Assembly (NCBI GenBank): GCA_001771235.1
Contig: METF01000318.1
Location: forward strand, 1-5,826
Source of the DNA: Candidatus Zhuqueibacterota bacterium RBG_16_48_16
GTDB lineage: Bacteria > Zhuqueibacterota > Zhuqueibacteria > Residuimicrobiales > Sediminimicrobiaceae
DNA: 5,826 bases
Reading direction: 5' to 3'
A program made the position numbers and the translations under genes. The notes beneath the pieces were generated by a model. It worked only from the letters and a program-made list of their open reading frames with translations. It made no database searches and was not told where the DNA came from. Each line of letters starts with the position of its first letter. Within the stretch, counting starts at the first letter, position 1. Below, piece after piece: positions 1 to 4,656 of this stretch.

Positions 1-16
1 CGGCATTTTTGCTCAT
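1..16 (-). CDS. 5' end of a minus-strand gene, product unknown
   Basis: Read on the minus strand, bases 16 to 1 give ATG AGC AAA AAT GCC G (MSKNA...), cut by the window edge. The start is supported by a near-perfect Shine-Dalgarno run, AGGAGGAG, whose 3' end is 2 bases from the ATG (minus strand, 26-19). Nothing can be said about function from five residues. The gene is transcribed away from the antitoxin-helicase pair, so the two units share the intergenic region. No clean -35/-10 pair was found for it; AT-rich TATAAG and TAGAAT hexamers on the minus strand are possible -10 boxes. The call rests only on start codon plus ribosome binding site. Confidence 0.55.
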
Positions 17-18
17 GT

Positions 19-26
19 CTCCTCCT
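19..26 (-). promoter_or_regulatory. Strong ribosome binding site of the minus-strand gene
   Basis: The minus strand reads AGGAGGAG followed by AC and then ATG. It overlaps the full anti-Shine-Dalgarno complement, and its location is what makes the ATG at 16-14 believable as a start. Confidence 0.6.
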
Positions 27-79
27 GGCAATTCAAATTATTCACCCATTCTATGAGATTAACTTATAAAAAGTTCTGT

Positions 80-108
80 TTGAAATCATACTAAAATTGA
101 TGTATATT
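80..108 (+). promoter_or_regulatory. Sigma-70-like promoter of the antitoxin-helicase unit
   Basis: A TTGAAA -35 box (80-85) and a TATATT -10 box (103-108) are separated by exactly 17 bases. The region is strongly AT-rich and lies 28 bases upstream of the antitoxin start, which predicts transcription starting near 115 and a short leader of about 20 bases. Each hexamer differs from consensus by one position. It is the only good promoter seen upstream of the two genes and would serve both. Called by eye; no transcript data. Confidence 0.55.
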
Positions 109-117
109 TTCTCAATT
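95..117. promoter_or_regulatory. Inverted repeat flanking the -10 box, candidate operator
   Basis: AATTGA (95-100) and its exact reverse complement TCAATT (112-117) are separated by 11 bases, so the half-sites are centred 17 bases apart and bracket the -10 hexamer. A dimeric repressor bound here would block RNA polymerase. Type II antitoxins, alone or with their toxin, commonly repress their own operon through such repeats. The right half-site overlaps a second palindrome at 113-122. In AT-rich DNA a 6+6 repeat can arise by chance, so the position is the main support. Confidence 0.35.
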
Positions 118-122
118 AATTG
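113..122. repeat. Perfect 10-base palindrome CAATTAATTG
   Basis: CAATTAATTG is its own reverse complement. It lies at or just after the predicted transcription start and 4 bases before the antitoxin's GGAGG. It could be a second operator half-site or a chance AT-rich palindrome. Confidence 0.3.
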
Positions 123-136
123 GTTTGGAGGATGTT

Positions 137-304
137 ATGACGACCGTTATTAAAAAAGATGAGGCCCATAAGCTTATCGATAAAATGCCAGAGAACTCCA
201 TAAGGGATGATCTCATACGCGAAATTTATGTTCGTCAAATAATCGAAAAAGGATTAGCCGATAGTAAAGCCGGGCGTACCAGGGATGTCAGGGAAATTCG
301 ATAG
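137..304 (+). CDS. Small antitoxin-like protein, probably C-terminally truncated
   Basis: A 55-residue protein (MTTVIKKDEAHKLIDKMPEN...) with a clear start: GGAGG at 127-131, 5 bases before the ATG. The sequence is charged and mostly helical. The middle reads DDLIREIYVRQIIEKGLADS, followed by AGRTRDVREIR. This pattern (helix, 'I..GL.D', 'aGr', 'D/EEVR') is typical of small type II antitoxins encoded just before RelE/ParE-type toxins, whose C-terminal part wraps the toxin. Here the next gene begins with such a toxin fold. The TAG stop (302-304) comes seven codons earlier than expected: the same frame continues KYGLTS and ends at a TGA overlapping the downstream ATG. In my recollection related antitoxins often end in R-x-KYGL, so the intact protein was probably 62 residues. 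Whether the shortened form still neutralises its partner cannot be told. The family is inferred from pattern and gene context, not from a search. No DNA-binding motif is firmly recognisable. Confidence 0.75.
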   Translation: MTTVIKKDEAHKLIDKMPENSIRDDLIREIYVRQIIEKGLADSKAGRTRDVREIR

Positions 305-325
305 AAATATGGTCTGACCTCATGA
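302..325 (+). other. Residual antitoxin tail after a premature TAG
   Basis: After TAG (302-304) the antitoxin frame reads K Y G L T S and stops at TGA (323-325). That TGA overlaps the helicase start ATG (322-324) as ATGA, the classic stop-start overlap of translationally coupled toxin-antitoxin pairs. The neat overlap suggests TAG replaced a sense codon (one base from GAG, AAG or CAG). A sequencing or assembly error, or stop-codon readthrough, would look the same. Confidence 0.55.
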
Positions 326-3300
326 AAGTTCTGATAAACGATTCTTTTAAAAAGTTTCTCATCAATCAGCCAGGGGAATACCGCAATAAAGTCCGGCAGA
401 AATTTGAGTACCTGGAGATCGGCTATTGGGACGGAGGCCTGAAGGTCAAAAAGATCAGGAGCCTGGCCGGCCATAAGGCGGTCTTTGAGGCGCGCCTGGA
501 TCGCGCCAACCGCATTCTGTTCACCCTGGGAAAGGAAAGGAACAATGATTCCGCGCCGCGGGATTCGCTGATCTATGTCTGGGGCATTGCCGGCCATGAT
601 GACGTTCCGGCAAAAAGCCGCAGCATCCCTCAAAACGTTCCGTTTCTCCACTTTGAGCCTTACGAAGAAGAATCGTTGGGTGAATCGTCCCTGGAGGAGC
701 TGGATGCATCCTATTTCACCCAGGAGGGCATCAGCCAAAAAACAGCCGATGATTCCGCGGCGCAGAAATGGCATTTCCTGGATGAAAAAGACTGGAACCG
801 CATCGAGGCTTATCGCCAGGATGATTTCGACCTGGCATTACATCTCACGCCCGAGCAGCAGGCGATATTAGCCAGACCCCTGCCCCTGCTGGTATCCGGC
901 ACGGCAGGCAGCGGCAAAACAACGCTCGGTATTTATTACCTGTTAAAATTGCCGCTGGCCAAGGAGAAAAAGCTGTTCATCACCTATAATCATTACCTTA
1001 AAGACGCCGCGGAAAAACTATACCACAGCTTGCTCAATGCCAGTCCGCTCAAAGACGAATACTATCACCCTGCTTTTTTTACTTTTCAGGAATATTGCCT
1101 TGCCGTGGCGGCCAATTATCACCGGCCGTTTCCGCGTGAACATCACGTTGATTTCGAGCGATTCAGCGATATTATACGGGTGAACAGTCTGGCCCGGCGT
1201 TACGACGCGCCGCTTATCTGGGAAGAGATTCGTTCCATCATCAAAGGCGCTTTGCCGCAGATCAATATCGCCATTCTCAAAAAAGCCGTCGAAAACATCC
1301 GGAAGAACCACCTTTCCGCTGCGCTATTGAATGCCCTGCAGCAACAGTTTCTCACCTTTGCCAGGCTGCAATCCCTGGAAAAGGTGAACACATTCGTCGA
1401 GAAATACCTGCTGACCAATACGCTCACTTTTGCCGGGAATATACGCTCTTTTATCGATGCGCAAAGTGAGCGCGTGCTGACGGTTATGGACAGGACGGTG
1501 GATTTGCTGCAAAAAGAGCGGGAGCTGACGCAGAAAAAGTACCTCTCTTTTGTAGACTATGAAGCGCTTGGCCGCAAGAAGGCGCCCAATTTTCAATTGG
1601 ACCGCCTGGCGATCTATAAAATCTTCGAATGGTACCAGGAGCGGCTTGACAGCGAAGGTTTATGGGATGAGCTGGACCTGACGCGGGAAATCATGAATCT
1701 TCTCAGCGAGCGGGAGGCGGACGAGCATCGTTACGGCCTGGTGGTGTGCGATGAGGTCCAGGACCTGACCGACGTGCAGCACGATCTGCTTTTTTACATC
1801 GTTCGCAGCCCGGTGAACCTTTTGCTGAGCGGCGACACCAAGCAGATCATCAATCCGAGCGGTTTTCGCTGGGAAGAATTGAAACGGCATTTTTTCGACC
1901 GCGAGCTTAAAATTCCGGACATCCATTATTTAAAGCTGAATTTCCGCAGCTCCGGCAGCGTCGTGGAGCTTTCCAATATCCTGCTGGAATTAAAGGCATC
2001 TTTGTTGGGCACCAGCGCCGAGGAGCAGAAGGAGGACTGGAAATACAAAGGCCGGCCGCCGGTGGTGGTGCATCATCTCACAGCTCCCAGGATGCTGGAA
2101 GCCATCCGCATGACCGGGGCGCGCAAAACCATCCTGGTGCGCAGCGAGCAGGAAAAAGAGACGCTGAAAAGACTGCTCGAAACGGAGCTGGTTTTCACCA
2201 TCAACGAAGCCAAGGGGCTGGAATTCGACACTGTTCTGCTGTGGAAGTTCGGCAGCGATATCGGCACGGCGGACGTCTGGAAAGCCATCCTCAAGGACAC
2301 CAACAGGGAGGTGCATATCGCCAGGATTCGCCACGAGATCAACCTGCTTTACGTCGCCATTACCCGTGCGCAAAGGGATTTGCTGATCTATGACGGCAAG
2401 GAGCCTTCGTTTATCTGGGGAAGCGATCCCGTCCACGACATGATTTACAGCACCGATGACCTCAAATACATCGGCAATATCTGGAATGTGATCTCCACGC
2501 CGCAGGAGTGGTTGGAGCAGGGCCACTATTTTTTCGAGCGCCACTATTTCAAAGCCGCTATGGAGTGCTATAAAAATGCCGGTGAGGAGAGTCTCCATTT
2601 AAAAGCCAGCGCTTATGATGCGGAAAAAAGGCAGGACTTGATGCTGGCGGCAGGCAGTTTTGAAAAGATCGGCGAGTTGAAAAAAGCCGCATCCTATTAT
2701 GAAAAGTCCGGCCATTACGATAAGGCACTTGCCCTGTGGAAAAAAGTCAAAGACAAGGAAAGCGCTTCTCGCTGCCACCTGAAATTGCTGGAAAAAGACG
2801 AGCGATTTGGCGAGCTGGCGGACATCTTTCTTGAGCAAAAAGACTACAGCCGCGGTTTGGAAATGCTGGTGAAGGCGGGCCGATACAAACAGGCGGCTGA
2901 GGTGAGCCTGAATCATTTGTCAAACAAAGAGGCTGCGGCGGAATATTACGAGAGGGCCGGGATTAACCATCGTGCCGCTTGGCTTTTCAAGCAACTGGGG
3001 GATACAGAAAAAGCCGCCGGGCTATACGAAAAAACCGGGGATGTGGACCAGGCCATCAAGCTGTGGAAGCGGCTCAAACGGGTGGACCGGCTGGTTCCGC
3101 TTTATTACAGGAAAAAGGATTATGCCAGCTTGCTCAAGATTTACGAAAAGGAAAAAGATTTTGATAATGCCGTAAAAGTTTTGAAAAAATGCGCCAATGA
3201 GGAGCAGCTCCAGTCCGAAGCGCTGGATTACCTTTCCAGAAGACGTTATTTTCCTGCACTCATACGCTTTCATATTCTCAATGATCACCGCAATATCGCT

Positions 3301-4584
3301 GAATGTGCCTTTAAATTAAAGGACTACCAGCGGGCAGCCCGCCATTATGATATTGAAAACCTTCCTTACCAGGCTGCACTTGCTTATGAAAAAGCGGGTA
3401 GTGGTAAAGCGGCCTTTCTTCGCTATTTAAAATCTGAGGAGGACGCGGCGCAACATTATCGACGGGCAAAGAGATTGGCATTTCTAATGAGTCGCAGCGA
3501 AATCGAAAAAATTGGCAGGCAATTTAAAAGCCAAAAACAATATGCTCAGGCACTCGTGTGTTTTCAATCTATCAATGATTTCTTCCAGGAAGGGATTACT
3601 TATCTTGACATGGGGCAAAGGGAGAAAGCATTGGCGTGCCTGGAGCCATTTTACTTTCAAAAAGAAGCGCTGGATATGGTGGCGGCTTATTGCCTTCAAC
3701 ACGGGCTTGTCGATTTTGGTGCGCTTTTGATTCTAAACCATACTGAGCTCGAATACAGGCTATTCGACGTCATTTCGTGGGAGCCTCATCCGTGCAGATC
3801 GCCGTTATTCCAATTGATGGATATTTACTTTGAACAGAATGCACGCAAGGACGAGATGGAAAAATGGGCAGAGGTACTTGGCTATTTTCCTTTTCATGAG
3901 GAAATTGGGCAGAAAAAACTTTACTACCTGGAAAAATGTTGTCTCTATAACAAATATTGGGATGACCTGGAGATGATTACTGAATATTGCCCGGATTACA
4001 TATCAAAACTGGAAAAGGAATTCGCCAGTGAATATGAGCAGCTCAAAAATACCGTCTCTGAAATCGCAGCCATAAAACTCTTTCATCTCGGCAAAATGGA
4101 TGATTTTAACCGGATTGTTAAACAACTGGACGCAACAAATGAAAATTATGCAATTTTTGCTCCCTCGGATGATTATGACAAAGCGGTGCAGTTTTTTCTA
4201 AGAAACAACGACATCTACCAGGTGGAGCGTATCCTCAGGTACCAGGAGGATTGGGAGCGACTTGCGCCGATTATGGAAGAGCATGACTATCTGGAGAGGG
4301 CCGCGGACTATTACGCCTTTGCAGAAAACTATGGTAAATCGGCTTCGCTCTACCAGAAAATTGGCAGATATAGCAAGTCCGGTGATCATTATTCCCTTGC
4401 AAAAGATTATCAAAAAGCTCTCGAAATGTATCTCAAATGGGGCCGGAACAAGACAAAGATTGCCCAGACTTTTGAAAAGTTGGAAGAGTATCAAAATGCC
4501 GCCAGAGTATGGCGGAATTTGGGCAAGATGAAAAAAGTGGAACAATGCATGGCAAAGGTGCATCCGACTCTGTTCGATGAGTGA
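322..4584 (+). CDS. RelE/ParE-like domain fused to UvrD-type SF1 helicase and TPR-like repeat array
   Basis: A 1420-residue predicted cytoplasmic protein; no signal peptide or membrane segment is seen. Residues 1-93 resemble the RelE/ParE toxin fold: an N-terminal helical pair, then VKKIRSLAGHKAVFEARL (42-59) and RILFTL (64-69), matching the 'kkL.G...~fElR....Rilf' strand core. Residues 175-690 are a complete UvrD/Rep-like ATPase: Q motif LTPEQQ (175-180), Walker A GTAGSGKTT (193-201, K199), motif Ia FITYNHYL (219-226), Walker B VVCDEVQD (474-481), motif III GDTKQI (504-509), motif IV LNFRSS (539-544), motif V INEAKGLEFD (627-636) and motif VI YVAITRAQ (677-684). ATP-driven translocation or unwinding of DNA or RNA is expected. 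About 250 residues separate motif Ia from Walker B; the gap before motif V is short, so a large 2B domain is absent. From about 728 to the end lie degenerate TPR-like helical hairpins, such as AASYYEKSGHYDKALALWKK (789-808), likely a protein-binding solenoid. The layout recalls UvrD-TPR proteins such as eukaryotic TRANK1. ATG 322 is the first start in frame and has no good Shine-Dalgarno site, so translation is probably coupled to the antitoxin. Substrate and role are unknown. Confidence 0.9.
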   Translation: MKVLINDSFKKFLINQPGEYRNKVRQKFEYLEIGYWDGGLKVKKIRSLAGHKAVFEARLDRANRILFTLGKERNNDSAPRDSLIYVWGIAGHDDVPAKSRSIPQNVPFLHFEPYEEESLGESSLEELDASYFTQEGISQKTADDSAAQKWHFLDEKDWNRIEAYRQDDFDLALHLTPEQQAILARPLPLLVSGTAGSGKTTLGIYYLLKLPLAKEKKLFITYNHYLKDAAEKLYHSLLNASPLKDEYYHPAFFTFQEYCLAVAANYHRPFPREHHVDFERFSDIIRVNSLARRYDAPLIWEEIRSIIKGALPQINIAILKKAVENIRKNHLSAALLNALQQQFLTFARLQSLEKVNTFVEKYLLTNTLTFAGNIRSFIDAQSERVLTVMDRTVDLLQKERELTQKKYLSFVDYEALGRKKAPNFQLDRLAIYKIFEWYQERLDSEGLWDELDLTREIMNLLSEREADEHRYGLVVCDEVQDLTDVQHDLLFYIVRSPVNLLLSGDTKQIINPSGFRWEELKRHFFDRELKIPDIHYLKLNFRSSGSVVELSNILLELKASLLGTSAEEQKEDWKYKGRPPVVVHHLTAPRMLEAIRMTGARKTILVRSEQEKETLKRLLETELVFTINEAKGLEFDTVLLWKFGSDIGTADVWKAILKDTNREVHIARIRHEINLLYVAITRAQRDLLIYDGKEPSFIWGSDPVHDMIYSTDDLKYIGNIWNVISTPQEWLEQGHYFFERHYFKAAMECYKNAGEESLHLKASAYDAEKRQDLMLAAGSFEKIGELKKAASYYEKSGHYDKALALWKKVKDKESASRCHLKLLEKDERFGELADIFLEQKDYSRGLEMLVKAGRYKQAAEVSLNHLSNKEAAAEYYERAGINHRAAWLFKQLGDTEKAAGLYEKTGDVDQAIKLWKRLKRVDRLVPLYYRKKDYASLLKIYEKEKDFDNAVKVLKKCANEEQLQSEALDYLSRRRYFPALIRFHILNDHRNIAECAFKLKDYQRAARHYDIENLPYQAALAYEKAGSGKAAFLRYLKSEEDAAQHYRRAKRLAFLMSRSEIEKIGRQFKSQKQYAQALVCFQSINDFFQEGITYLDMGQREKALACLEPFYFQKEALDMVAAYCLQHGLVDFGALLILNHTELEYRLFDVISWEPHPCRSPLFQLMDIYFEQNARKDEMEKWAEVLGYFPFHEEIGQKKLYYLEKCCLYNKYWDDLEMITEYCPDYISKLEKEFASEYEQLKNTVSEIAAIKLFHLGKMDDFNRIVKQLDATNENYAIFAPSDDYDKAVQFFLRNNDIYQVERILRYQEDWERLAPIMEEHDYLERAADYYAFAENYGKSASLYQKIGRYSKSGDHYSLAKDYQKALEMYLKWGRNKTKIAQTFEKLEEYQNAARVWRNLGKMKKVEQCMAKVHPTLFDE

Positions 4585-4619
4585 TGGCGATGGAAGGATT
4601 TTATTCTGAAAATAAATCA

Positions 4620-4636
4620 AAGGGATTTGAACCCGC
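4620..4636 (-). other. tRNA T-arm-like sequence, no intact tRNA
   Basis: On the minus strand 4633-4623 read GGTTCAAATCC, a perfect match to the tRNA T-loop/B-box consensus, inside GCGGGTTCAAATCCCTT. Only three of five T-stem pairs form, and no acceptor stem, CCA or cloverleaf can be built around it, so this is not a working tRNA. It may be a decayed tRNA 3' end, such as an old integration scar, or chance. It sits exactly in the junction between the helicase gene and the MATE gene. Confidence 0.2.
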
Positions 4637-4656
4637 GGGCACAATAGGGATAGGTT

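Noticed and set aside
61..75. AACTT-ATAAA-AAGTT inverted repeat in the divergent region
   Set aside because: Only 5-base arms in AT-rich DNA; possible operator for the minus-strand gene but indistinguishable from chance.
137..304. Assigning the small protein to a named antitoxin family (RelB, ParD, VapB, Phd)
   Set aside because: Pattern and context say antitoxin, but no diagnostic ribbon-helix-helix or AbrB motif is clear enough to choose a family.
1990..2598. Long open frame on the minus strand (202 codons)
   Set aside because: It lies entirely opposite the helicase gene, has no family features, and is an expected antisense shadow of a GC-rich coding region.
4600..4616. Hairpin TTTATT-CTGAA-AATAAA as a terminator after the helicase gene
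   Set aside because: The stem is all A-T and only 6 pairs with no T-tract after it; too weak to call a rho-independent terminator.
4632..4639. CCCGCGGG palindrome as a regulatory site
   Set aside because: An isolated 8-base GC palindrome with no partner, spacing or promoter context.
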